A program made the translations under genes and the position numbers. From positions 186,001-250,000 of the forward strand of contig NZ_JACVPA010000001.1 in NCBI RefSeq assembly GCF_018882155.1: DNA of 64,000 bases. Direction: 5' to 3'. The notes under the pieces were generated by a model, which worked only from the letters and a program-made list of their open reading frames with translations, was not told where the DNA came from and ran no database searches. The stretch comes from Polynucleobacter nymphae. Lineage in GTDB: Bacteria; Pseudomonadota; Gammaproteobacteria; Burkholderiales; Burkholderiaceae. Every line of letters begins with the position of its first letter. Within the stretch, counting starts at the first letter, position 1. Below, in pieces: positions 41,407 to 48,618 of this stretch.

Positions 41407-42144
41407 ATGAAAATTGCTGTAATTACACCTTACTACCAAGAATCTATAGAAGTTCTGCGCCAGTGTCATCAAAGCGTGCTAACTCAAAATATTGCTGCTG
41501 ATCATTTTTTTGTGGCAGATGGATTTCCTAATGAAGAGTTGATGAAGTGGAATATTAAACATATTTCTTTGCCTCAAGCACATGCAGATAGTGGAAATAC
41601 CCCAAGAGGAATAGGTAGCATACTTGCCGATATTGAGGGGTATGATTTTATTTCCTATCTTGATGCAGATAATTGGTTTCATCCAAATCATCTCTCATCT
41701 TTGCTAAATTTATACGAAGAAACAAAAGCAGATATTTGCACCTCAATTAGAACTATTCATACTAATGATGGATTTGAACTTTCAGTTGAAGAGTCTGCTG
41801 AGATACAATTGGATCATGTCGATACAAGCTGCTATTTGTTACATCGAAATGCTTTTGATGCCTTAGATATTTGGTTAAAAATGCCAAAAATCTTATCCCC
41901 TGTATGCGATAGGATTTTCTTGGCTGGGCTATTACACAAGAAGTATAAAATTATCTCCACAAGGCAAAAAACAGTTGCTTTCCGCTCACAATATAAGGCG
42001 CATTACCTAGCTGCCAATATAGAAGCGCCTCCAGGTTCAAAAGAAAATGTAGGGCAAGTCCCGCATGAGTGGTTGCTAACTACTACCGGGATGAACGAAG
42101 CCGTGGCGAGATTAGGATTTAATCCTCTTTACCCAAATAGCTAA
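41407..42144 (+). CDS. Family 2 (GT-A fold) glycosyltransferase
   Basis: Likely transfers a sugar from a nucleotide donor to a surface glycan or similar acceptor; the substrate cannot be read. From ATG 41407 it has 245 residues: N-terminal MKIAVITPYYQES strand, the metal-binding DAD at Asp86-x-Asp88 in SYLDADNWFHP, and a C-terminal half with SPVCDRIFLAGLL. Starts further upstream (GTG 41377, ATG 41386, ATG 41392) are possible; none has a good ribosome-binding site. The 3' end overlaps the opposite-strand AlpA-like gene by 33 nt. AT-rich and with no other polysaccharide genes nearby, which suggests transferred cargo. Confidence 0.75.
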   Translation: MKIAVITPYYQESIEVLRQCHQSVLTQNIAADHFFVADGFPNEELMKWNIKHISLPQAHADSGNTPRGIGSILADIEGYDFISYLDADNWFHPNHLSSLLNLYEETKADICTSIRTIHTNDGFELSVEESAEIQLDHVDTSCYLLHRNAFDALDIWLKMPKILSPVCDRIFLAGLLHKKYKIISTRQKTVAFRSQYKAHYLAANIEAPPGSKENVGQVPHEWLLTTTGMNEAVARLGFNPLYPNS

Positions 42145-42384
42145 ATAGTGTAATTTGGCACTAATTGTCGGACTTAATATCTTTCGCCTTGCCTCAATAT
42201 AATTAGCTAAATCCTCGGTTGCTACATAAACCTTTGTGCCGTCGCGCCATGATTTAAAACCGAGCTTTCCTTGGCAGCGGCGATGCATAAAAGTTTGATA
42301 AGGAATCCTTAAAAACTCACATACCTCGGGTACGGTCATCAGAAGACCGTACTTATCAATGAGATATTTATGCGTGAACGCCAT
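42112..42384 (-). CDS. AlpA/excisionase-like DNA-binding protein
   Basis: 90 residues. LMTVPEVCEFLRIPYQTFMH followed by RCQGKLGFKSWRDGTKVYV and LANYIEARR fits the winged helix-turn-helix of the excisionase/AlpA (HTH_17) family: helix-turn-helix, a wing ending in a basic-polar strand, then a C-terminal helix. Such proteins direct excision or activate integrases of islands. It lies inside a tRNA-bounded island and points toward the glycosyltransferase. A CATAG...CTATG inverted repeat covers its start (about 42381-42399) and could be an operator. Confidence 0.65.
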   Translation of the reverse strand: MAFTHKYLIDKYGLLMTVPEVCEFLRIPYQTFMHRRCQGKLGFKSWRDGTKVYVATEDLANYIEARRKILSPTISAKLHYLAIWVKRIKS

Positions 42385-42474
42385 AGCAGTCCGTACTATG
42401 CTCTAGTTAATGAAAAAAGAGTTGAAAAGAATGGAATTACAACTTTTAACTTTAGAAGTTTCCTTTGGAAAGAA

Positions 42475-42495
42475 AGCACCCCAATAGCACCCCAA
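42475..42495. repeat. Tandem AGCACCCCAA repeat, 11-bp period
   Basis: Two identical 10-mers at 42475-42484 and 42486-42495, one helical turn apart, about 50 bp inside the right attachment repeat. The location suits integrase or excisionase arm-type sites; this is inference. Confidence 0.45.
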
Positions 42496-42545
42496 GATAA
42501 GTACCCACAACCCTGAAACCCAATGAATACAGGGGTTAAATATGA

Positions 42546-42570
42546 GTTCGAGTCCCGTCCGTTCCGCCAA
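42546..42570 (+). repeat. Right attachment repeat (25 bp), copy of tRNA-Asp 3' end
   Basis: Exact repeat of 40964-40988. No tRNA body precedes it, so it is a displaced 3' end, as expected at the far side of an insertion. Confidence 0.75.
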
Positions 42571-42580
42571 GATAATTAAA

Positions 42581-42606
42581 AGCCCCCTGAATAAGGGGGC
42601 TTTTTT
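42581..42606 (+). terminator. Strong intrinsic terminator, probably the ancestral tRNA-operon terminator
   Basis: 8-bp stem AGCCCCCT / AGGGGGCT, 5-nt loop, then TTTTT. It sits 10 nt after the displaced tRNA-Asp 3' end, where the native terminator would lie before insertion. It can also stop transcripts arriving from the minus strand (A-tract on the left). Confidence 0.8.
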
Positions 42607-42617
42607 ATTTTTATCTA

Positions 42618-43469
42618 CTAAAGCGCTCTGGTGCGGAGTGCTTTTGGATTCATCTCTGAGAAATAATTATCTGCACCACGCCTATCACCATCTGCTCGGG
42701 CTAAGAAACGCAATACTTCATTTAGCACGATCTCTCGCTCATTATCAATAGTGATGATGTGATAGCTATTGCCTAACCAAATTGTTCTGCGAAGATCTGA
42801 CTTCACATTAGCTAATATCTTTTCTGCTGACCATATAGAGCAGGTATCATCCTCAACCGACTGAATCAATAATAGTCTAGAGGTAATCGTATCCAGATTT
42901 TTGGTGGTGTACGACATGAGCCCCTTGGCTTCATATAAATGCCGTGCAGTGATTAGTGGAGCGCCTACTTCAGACAATTCATGAGACTTAAATTTATCTC
43001 GAACGCGACGTCGTAAATCAGAATTTTTAATTCCAAATGGCTCTCGCTCAGAGTATTCCCAATTACGAATGCCAAGGTTATAGGCAATATCTAATAGAAA
43101 GCGATACCAGGGTACCGACCAACCGTCATAGCGCAATACCGGTGAAAGTAGGGATATCGAAGAAATATCCACTCTCTGTGTTGCAACTGCAAGGGCTAGA
43201 GTAGAGCCCATACTAATACCTACCAGATTGACAGTTTTGTACTGATTTTTGAGCTCGTCTATGCAGTTATGAATTTGGCTAATCCAAGTTTCATAGCCAT
43301 CTACAGGGCTTCCATACAGGTAGCCCTTAATTTCAGGCAAGACAGTATTAAAACCATTGGAATTCAAGAAGCTGGCAAGCTGCCCCAATTCAAGGCCGCC
43401 GCCGTTTAGACCCGGAATTAGAATGGTAATACTGTCTTTTGGGGTGCCTATTTCTTTTCTAGATAGCAT
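42618..43469 (-). CDS. Alpha/beta hydrolase (carboxylesterase-like)
   Basis: 283 residues. Oxyanion loop ILIPGLNGGG, nucleophile elbow GISMGS with Ser86, acid in QSVEDDTCS and His in NSYHIITID complete a typical triad, most like Est30-type carboxylesterases and monoacylglycerol lipases. No signal peptide, so cytoplasmic. It abuts the right end of the island and appears to belong to the host chromosome. Natural substrate unknown. Confidence 0.78.
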   Translation of the reverse strand: MLSRKEIGTPKDSITILIPGLNGGGLELGQLASFLNSNGFNTVLPEIKGYLYGSPVDGYETWISQIHNCIDELKNQYKTVNLVGISMGSTLALAVATQRVDISSISLLSPVLRYDGWSVPWYRFLLDIAYNLGIRNWEYSEREPFGIKNSDLRRRVRDKFKSHELSEVGAPLITARHLYEAKGLMSYTTKNLDTITSRLLLIQSVEDDTCSIWSAEKILANVKSDLRRTIWLGNSYHIITIDNEREIVLNEVLRFLARADGDRRGADNYFSEMNPKALRTRAL

Positions 43470-43526
43470 GTCTTACACTGTCTCAAATATCGGTATGCTG
43501 CAAAGCATACACCGTCCAAGGAAACC

Positions 43527-43994
43527 ATGAAACATAATCTTAATTCTTATCGGTGGTGCCATAACAAGGCGCAAGGATACCTAAATGCCTGTGTAGGTGT
43601 GTTTTTTGCTTTTTGTGTTCGTTTTAGCCTTCAACCGCAAGTCGAGGCAGCGCTTCCCCTATTTTTCTTTCAAATTAATACAATTGTGATTGCCTTCTTT
43701 TTTGGGACTGGCCCAGCCATATTAACGGTCGCTCTAAGCGTCCCATTGATGTCATATTTCTTTATGGCACCTTTTGGAGAATTTACTGTCTTTGATACAA
43801 GAGATGTAACGATATTATTTGTTTATGCTACCTATACTTTGCTTGTTTGTTTTTTGGTGGAGTGGTTGCGTCGCGAGCAATACAGAGCAAAGATGGCGAT
43901 TTTAGTGAGCGAATCTCGTTTTAAGCTCATGGTTGAAGGGGATAACAAAATACGAGAGCTCTTGAAAAATTTACCCCCCCACAAACCTGAATAA
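43527..43994 (+). CDS. DUF4118 membrane protein, possibly a truncated sensor kinase
   Basis: 155 residues with several predicted transmembrane segments between about 20 and 115 (VGVFFAFCVRFSL, TIVIAFFFGTGPAILTVALS, VTILFVYATYTLLVCFLVEW). This matches the DUF4118 four-helix module found at the N-terminus of KdpD-like and PAS sensor kinases. The C-terminus VSESRFKLMVEGDNKI reads like the first residues of a PAS domain and then stops, with no kinase domain following. A C7 run lies near the 3' end. It may be a degenerate kinase or a stand-alone sensor. Confidence 0.7.
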   Translation: MKHNLNSYRWCHNKAQGYLNACVGVFFAFCVRFSLQPQVEAALPLFFFQINTIVIAFFFGTGPAILTVALSVPLMSYFFMAPFGEFTVFDTRDVTILFVYATYTLLVCFLVEWLRREQYRAKMAILVSESRFKLMVEGDNKIRELLKNLPPHKPE

Positions 43995-44003
43995 CTAAAA
44001 TTT

Positions 44004-44837
44004 TTAAGGTTTGGCTTTCGGTTTTTCTGCGCTTAGGTAAAGCGGCTCAACAGCCGACATCAGAGCCGAAAGTTGTTCTATCCTGGTTTCGCCAGAAGGG
44101 TGAGTAGATAAAAATTCAGGCGAAGTTTTTCCACTAGTTGCTTTCATCATTTTTTTCCAGACGCTGATGGCAGCCTGAGGGTTGTAACCGGCTCTAGCGG
44201 CTAGCTCTAAACCAATTGCATCGGCCTCGGATTCATTCTGTCTTGAGTTAGGCAGAACCAATACATATTGTGCCGCCTGGTTAGCCACACTGATTGCAGA
44301 TCCATAGCTACCAGCCGCTGCCATGGCGATATTGGTCACAGCGCTTTGAGCCATTGCCTGAGAAAGTCTTTCCCTGCCATGTTCGCGTAAAGCATGCGCG
44401 ATCTCATGACCCATGATTGCCGCGATTTCATCATCTGTTAAATTGAGTTGTTCAACCAATCCAGTATAGAAAGTGATTTTTCCACCTGGAGCGCAAGTAG
44501 CATTGAGTGTTGAGGCATTAATCAGGGTGAGTTGCCAATTCCATTGGCGCGTATCGTCTCTAAAAATAGAGGTTTGCTGAATCAAGCGATTCGAGATGGT
44601 CTTGAGACGGTCGTAAGTTGGGCCAGAGCCAACTAAAATATTCTTTTCTTTTGCTTTCTGATTCTGCTCGTTATAACTAATGGCAGAGACTCGATCCACC
44701 TCAGCAGAAGAGACCATCATCAATTGTGATCTATTGATACCCACTGCACCTGATCTTGTGGTGTTAGCACAAGCCAGAAGGAGAGAGCTTAAAGCAAGAG
44801 CTGCAACAGTTCGAAGACTAAACAGCTTGTATACCAT
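44004..44837 (-). CDS. M48 family metallopeptidase, lipoprotein
   Basis: Periplasmic zinc protease of the LoiP/YcaL/Oma1-like type, likely in envelope quality control. It has 277 residues. A lipobox LLLACAN puts the lipidated Cys at 23. The zinc site is His144-Glu145-x2-His148 in MGHEIAHALREH, with the third ligand Glu204 in NESEADAIGLE. Ten nucleotides separate it from the upstream exported repeat protein, so the two are probably one operon. Confidence 0.88.
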   Translation of the reverse strand: MVYKLFSLRTVAALALSSLLLACANTTRSGAVGINRSQLMMVSSAEVDRVSAISYNEQNQKAKEKNILVGSGPTYDRLKTISNRLIQQTSIFRDDTRQWNWQLTLINASTLNATCAPGGKITFYTGLVEQLNLTDDEIAAIMGHEIAHALREHGRERLSQAMAQSAVTNIAMAAAGSYGSAISVANQAAQYVLVLPNSRQNESEADAIGLELAARAGYNPQAAISVWKKMMKATSGKTSPEFLSTHPSGETRIEQLSALMSAVEPLYLSAEKPKAKP

Positions 44838-44847
44838 TCACCACGGA

Positions 44848-45465
44848 TTATTTCTTCGGAGTTGTCGGAGTAGTTATAGAGGCTGCCATTGCATCGTAGT
44901 AAATCACTTTGACCTGTTCGCCAACATTCACATCTGCTAAGAGAGCTGGGTTTTTAACGGTAACTGTCGTAATCTTGCCGCTAGGTCCTTTTACAGATAC
45001 TAGCTTCTTACCGCGATCTACCGCAACGATATCTGCAATGATAGTGGTCTTGTTGGCAATGACTTCGGCTGGCTTTTCATTGATCTTTGAATCAGTAACA
45101 GTATTGGTTTCTACTTTGCTACGGATACCATCGCTCTTAGTTTTAATTAACTCGATTGCAACGGCCAACTCATAAGTGACATTCACTTGGTCGCCTTTTT
45201 TGATCTGATCAAAATTCTTGATCTCAGGACCGGCTACGAACTTAGATTCACCCTCTTTATTCTTGAAGGTAATCGTGCGGGTCTTTTTATCAATATTGAC
45301 TACGCTACCTTCATATAATTGGTAGCGGTTATCCACTACAGCGGCATCAATTACCATTGGCTTACTAGCTCCAGTATCGGCCGGCTTCGTTTGGGCCACC
45401 GCCAAAGAGGAGGAGGCCAATAAGGCGGCGATCGCTAGTGAAATGGATGTGAATTTGATATTCAT
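44848..45465 (-). CDS. Exported protein with two related beta domains
   Basis: 205 residues with a signal peptide (cleaved about AVAQ-TK, residue 25). The mature part holds two similar units of about 55 residues: the first from EGSVVNIDKKTRTITFKN to KGDQVNVTYELAVAIEL, the second from IADIVAVDRGKKLVSVKG to GEQVKVIYYDAMAASI. This G-x-V-x-x-V-D-x-x-x-K-x-x-x-V-K pattern recalls DUF5666-type small beta barrels. No enzyme motif is visible. AAGGAAAATA precedes the ATG. Function unknown; adjacency to the M48 peptidase suggests a periplasmic role. Confidence 0.7.
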   Translation of the reverse strand: MNIKFTSISLAIAALLASSSLAVAQTKPADTGASKPMVIDAAVVDNRYQLYEGSVVNIDKKTRTITFKNKEGESKFVAGPEIKNFDQIKKGDQVNVTYELAVAIELIKTKSDGIRSKVETNTVTDSKINEKPAEVIANKTTIIADIVAVDRGKKLVSVKGPSGKITTVTVKNPALLADVNVGEQVKVIYYDAMAASITTPTTPKK

Positions 45466-45616
45466 TATTTTCCTTGTAAATAAGTGCTGCCTATCAAGAT
45501 ATTAGCTCACTTTTAGTATTTATAAGCCTTCCAGGGGGCTAATTGCCGGTTGGGACTAGAGCCTCCATCTTTGATAAGATCGTTGTTTCATTCTGAAACC
45601 CCAAGGAGGGTATGAA

Positions 45617-46396
45617 ATGCCTCAATTTGCTGCAAATTTAACAATGCTTTTTACAGAGGCGCCATTTTTGGATCGCTTTGAGAAAGCTCACAATTCTGGA
45701 TTTAAGGCGGTTGAGTTTCTCTTTCCTTATCCATTTCCAGCTACTGAAATTCAAAAAAAGCTAGGCCAGTATGGTTTAAAGCTAGTTCTTCATAATTTAC
45801 CAGCTGGAGATTGGGATGCAGGAGAGCGTGGAATTGCTTGTCACCCAGATCGAGTTGAGGAATTTCGCATGGGCGTTGCTAAAGCAATTGAATATGCCAA
45901 GGCTCTAGGCGTTCCACAACTGAATTGTCTGGCAGGTAAAGCGCCAGCTGGAGTAGAGAAAAAGTTATTGCACGATACCTTTATATCGAACCTAAAATAT
46001 GCAGCAGCTGAATTAAAAAAAGTGAACTTAAAACTATTGATCGAGCCAATCAATACTTTTGATATTCCTGGATTCTTTTTAAGTACAACCCAGCAGGCAC
46101 TGGACATCATTCAAGAAGTTGCTGCGGATAATCTCTTTGTGCAATACGACATCTACCATGCCCAGCGCATGGAAGGTGAACTTTGTAACACGATGGAAAA
46201 GAATCTTAGCAAGATTGGACATATTCAATTGGCTGATAATCCTGGTCGCAATGAACCGGGTACAGGCGAAATCAACTATGCACATCTTTTTAAATTTTTA
46301 GATCGGATCGGCTATTCTGGCTGGATTGGTTGCGAATATAAACCCGCAACCACTACAGAAGCCGGCCTGGGGTGGATAAAGAAGTTAACTTCATAA
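45617..46396 (+). CDS. hyi: Hydroxypyruvate isomerase family protein
   Basis: TIM-barrel sugar isomerase interconverting hydroxypyruvate and tartronate semialdehyde. It has 259 residues. Family motifs: MPQFAANLTMLFTE at the start, EFLFPYPF, HNLPAGDWDAGERGIACHP, LLIEPINTFDIPGFFL and a C-terminal GCEYKP with the metal-binding Glu. AAGGAGGGT precedes the ATG. With the next gene (glxR) it forms part of a glyoxylate/hydroxypyruvate route; gcl, the usual third gene, is not in the window. Confidence 0.88.
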   Translation: MPQFAANLTMLFTEAPFLDRFEKAHNSGFKAVEFLFPYPFPATEIQKKLGQYGLKLVLHNLPAGDWDAGERGIACHPDRVEEFRMGVAKAIEYAKALGVPQLNCLAGKAPAGVEKKLLHDTFISNLKYAAAELKKVNLKLLIEPINTFDIPGFFLSTTQQALDIIQEVAADNLFVQYDIYHAQRMEGELCNTMEKNLSKIGHIQLADNPGRNEPGTGEINYAHLFKFLDRIGYSGWIGCEYKPATTTEAGLGWIKKLTS

Positions 46397-46428
46397 AATA
46401 AATCAAAGCAAATACAAAAGGAAATGAA

Positions 46429-47328
46429 ATGAGTGAGAAATTAAAATTGGGTTTTGTTGGTCTTGGAATTATGGGTGCCCCCATGGCAGGCCAGTTAGTA
46501 AAAGCAGGTCACGAAGTATTTATTACGACCAGAAGCAAGATACCCCAAGAGCTAGCTTCATCATCGGCCATTCAATGCGCAAGTCCAACTGAAGTAGCCC
46601 AAAAGGCAGACATCATTTTCACGATGGTTCCAGATACACCTGATGTTGAAAAAGTATTATTTGGCGATAAAGGCGTAGCAGCTGGTTTATCTAAAGGCAA
46701 AGTAGTTGTTGATATGAGTTCTATTTCTCCCATCGAAACCAAAGAATATGCCAAGAAAATAAATGCCTTAGGTTGTGACTACCTTGATGCACCAGTTTCT
46801 GGTGGAGAAGTTGGGGCTAAAAATGCAACCCTCTCGATCATGGTTGGCGGCGATGAGGGTGTATTCAACAAAATAAAACCTGTGCTCAATCTGATGGGTA
46901 AGAACATCAACTTGGTTGGCGGTAATGGTGATGGTCAAACTGCTAAAGTGGCAAACCAGATTATTGTGGCTTTGAATATTGAAGCTGTAGCAGAGGCTCT
47001 TCTATTTGCATCTAAAGCGGGCGCTGATCCTGCTAAGGTTCGTCTAGCCTTGATGGGTGGTTTTGCAAGTTCTAAGATTCTTGAAGTGCATGGCGAACGT
47101 ATGGTTAAACGTACATTTGATCCAGGCTTTAGGATTGAGTTACATCAAAAGGATTTAAACCTAGCATTGAACAGTGCGCGTGCTTTAGGCGTTTCTCTTC
47201 CCAACACAGCCACAGCTCAAGAATTATTTAATTCTTGCTCTGCACATGGTGGTAAAGCTTGGGATCATTCAGCAATGGTGAAGGCTTTAGAAAAGCTGGC
47301 CAACTTTGAGATTGGTCAAAAAGCCTAA
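46429..47328 (+). CDS. glxR: 2-hydroxy-3-oxopropionate (tartronate semialdehyde) reductase
   Basis: NAD(P)H-dependent reduction of tartronate semialdehyde to D-glycerate. It has 299 residues of the beta-hydroxyacid dehydrogenase family: GLGIMGAPMAG dinucleotide motif at about 10-20, substrate-binding DAPVSGGEVGA and catalytic Lys in DGQTAKVANQ. AAAAGGAAATGAA is the ribosome-binding site. Directly after hyi, as in many glyoxylate operons. Confidence 0.9.
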   Translation: MSEKLKLGFVGLGIMGAPMAGQLVKAGHEVFITTRSKIPQELASSSAIQCASPTEVAQKADIIFTMVPDTPDVEKVLFGDKGVAAGLSKGKVVVDMSSISPIETKEYAKKINALGCDYLDAPVSGGEVGAKNATLSIMVGGDEGVFNKIKPVLNLMGKNINLVGGNGDGQTAKVANQIIVALNIEAVAEALLFASKAGADPAKVRLALMGGFASSKILEVHGERMVKRTFDPGFRIELHQKDLNLALNSARALGVSLPNTATAQELFNSCSAHGGKAWDHSAMVKALEKLANFEIGQKA

Positions 47329-47337
47329 GATCAGCAT

Positions 47338-47925
47338 ATGTCATCAACCTTATTGGTGTATTTGCATGGTTTTCGATCTTCCCCAAGATCTAGCAAGGCA
47401 GTGATGACAGGTGAGGCAGTCAAGGCCTTAGCTTCTGCGGAAAATACCATCGATTGGTATTGTCCGCAGTTGTTAGCTTCACCGAAACAAAGCATGGCTA
47501 TGGTGACGAAATATATCGACCAATCCAAGGCTGATCGTATTGTTGTGATTGGGTCATCCCTTGGTGGTTTTTATGCAAACTATCTAGCAGAAAAATATGG
47601 CTGTAAGGCGGTTGCATTAAATCCAGCAGTGCGAGCTGCAAGAGAACTTGCACCCCATGTAGGCATGATGACATCCTATGACAGTAATGAGCCCTTTGAT
47701 TTGCGGCCTGAATATATCGATGAACTAAAGACCTTACAGGTCGAGGGAATTTCCAGGCCCAATCGCTACTTCTTGATTGCTGCAAAAGGTGATGAATTGC
47801 TTGATTGGAGGGAAATGAGTGATTTCTATAAGGGCGCCAAGCAGCTCATCCTGGAGGGTAGCGACCACGGAATTGCTGACTATGCAGATCACCTCCCCAG
47901 AGTCTTGGAGTTTATATCCCCTTAG
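47338..47925 (+). CDS. YqiA/YcfP family alpha/beta hydrolase
   Basis: 195 residues. LLVYLHGFRSSPRSSKA at the N-terminus, nucleophile Ser74 in GSSLGGFYA, and terminal EGSDHGIADYADHL with the catalytic His. This matches the UPF0227/YqiA esterase group, whose physiological substrate is poorly defined. Starts 9 nt after glxR on the same strand and may be cotranscribed. Confidence 0.82.
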   Translation: MSSTLLVYLHGFRSSPRSSKAVMTGEAVKALASAENTIDWYCPQLLASPKQSMAMVTKYIDQSKADRIVVIGSSLGGFYANYLAEKYGCKAVALNPAVRAARELAPHVGMMTSYDSNEPFDLRPEYIDELKTLQVEGISRPNRYFLIAAKGDELLDWREMSDFYKGAKQLILEGSDHGIADYADHLPRVLEFISP

Positions 47926-48004
47926 ATGATTGATTGGCGCAAATTTCTTCTGTAAGATAAGTCAAACGATCGATGGCTTTGCCTAGATTGAGAAAGGAGA
48001 GTTT

Positions 48005-48574
48005 GTGCTGAGCATCTTGAAACTAGACGCTGGTGGAATTCCCCAGGGCTGGGTTAACGCAGAAGAAGCAACCAAGCATTACGCTGATAATAGTGTTTTA
48101 TGGACGCTAGGTGACCCCATTATGAAAATGCGTGGCGGCATTTCTAGGGCTAGTGGCTTGCAATCTGTTATCGAACTTCATTCGATCATTGCCATTAAGG
48201 GTAGCGCCAAGATTAATTTATTTGACGTTGTTCCCGTCATCACAAAACATAAACTTTTTAAGCGTGATCGTGGTCTTTGCGCTTATTGTGGCGATGTTAT
48301 TCATGAAAGTCATGCTGAAGCCGAGCACATCATTCCAAATAGTCGTGGTGGAAAATATTCCTGGATGAATTTGGTCATTTCTTGCAGGCCTTGCAATCAA
48401 CGCAAGGGTAATCGCACTCCTGAGCAGGCTGGCATGGGTTTGTTGTATACCCCTTATCTGCCAAGCTTGTATGAAGACATGATCCTCAAAGGAAGAAATA
48501 TTCTTGTCGACCAGATGGATTTCTTAGCCGCCAATCTGCCTAAGAATAGTCGTTTACTCGAGGGCGCTCTCTGA
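48005..48574 (+). CDS. HNH endonuclease
   Basis: 189 residues from GTG 48005, with AAAGGAGA 3-4 nt upstream. The HNH/zinc core has Cys92-x2-Cys95 (LCAYCGD), Glu107-His108 in AEHIIPNSRGG, Asn122 and Cys127-x2-Cys130 (SCRPCNQRKG). The N-terminal half (SILKLDAGGIPQGWV) is conserved in a stand-alone HNH group widespread in proteobacteria. No methylase or other defence gene is adjacent, so this is not evidently a restriction system; role unknown. Confidence 0.85.
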   Translation: MLSILKLDAGGIPQGWVNAEEATKHYADNSVLWTLGDPIMKMRGGISRASGLQSVIELHSIIAIKGSAKINLFDVVPVITKHKLFKRDRGLCAYCGDVIHESHAEAEHIIPNSRGGKYSWMNLVISCRPCNQRKGNRTPEQAGMGLLYTPYLPSLYEDMILKGRNILVDQMDFLAANLPKNSRLLEGAL

Positions 48575-48618
48575 GTTTGGGGCTAGGGCAATTTAAGTGT
48601 TCTGAAAGTAGTCATCTG

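Larger units (their letters stand above)
40964..42570. mobile_element. Candidate minimal genomic island inserted at tRNA-Asp
   Basis: Bounded by two identical 25-bp copies of the tRNA-Asp 3' end (40964-40988 and 42546-42570), the usual footprint of tyrosine-integrase insertion into a tRNA gene. Contents: a terminator, a partial third core, a tiny ORF, a family 2 glycosyltransferase, an AlpA/excisionase-like gene and tandem AGCACCCCAA repeats. No integrase remains, so the element is either a deletion remnant or mobilised in trans. Base composition is visibly more AT-rich than the flanks. Confidence 0.65.

Noticed and set aside
41200..41472. 90-codon minus-strand ORF at the left of the island
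   Set aside because: Overlaps the start of the glycosyltransferase, is rich in Phe, Ser and Cys without pattern, and has no ribosome-binding site.
42542..42751. 69-codon plus-strand ORF starting in the right attachment repeat
   Set aside because: Begins in a displaced tRNA end, runs through a strong terminator and lies opposite the hydrolase gene.
43974..43980. C7 run as a phase-variation switch
   Set aside because: It is seven codons from the stop and no longer frame opens on either shift, so length change would alter only the tail.
45584..45598. GTTTC-ATTCT-GAAAC hairpin before hyi as a riboswitch or operator
   Set aside because: A 5-bp stem of this kind is expected by chance and no riboswitch core is recognisable around it.
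48005..48574. HNH nuclease as part of a restriction or defence system
   Set aside because: No methylase, helicase or other defence gene is adjacent; the neighbours are ordinary hydrolases and a DUF3108 protein.
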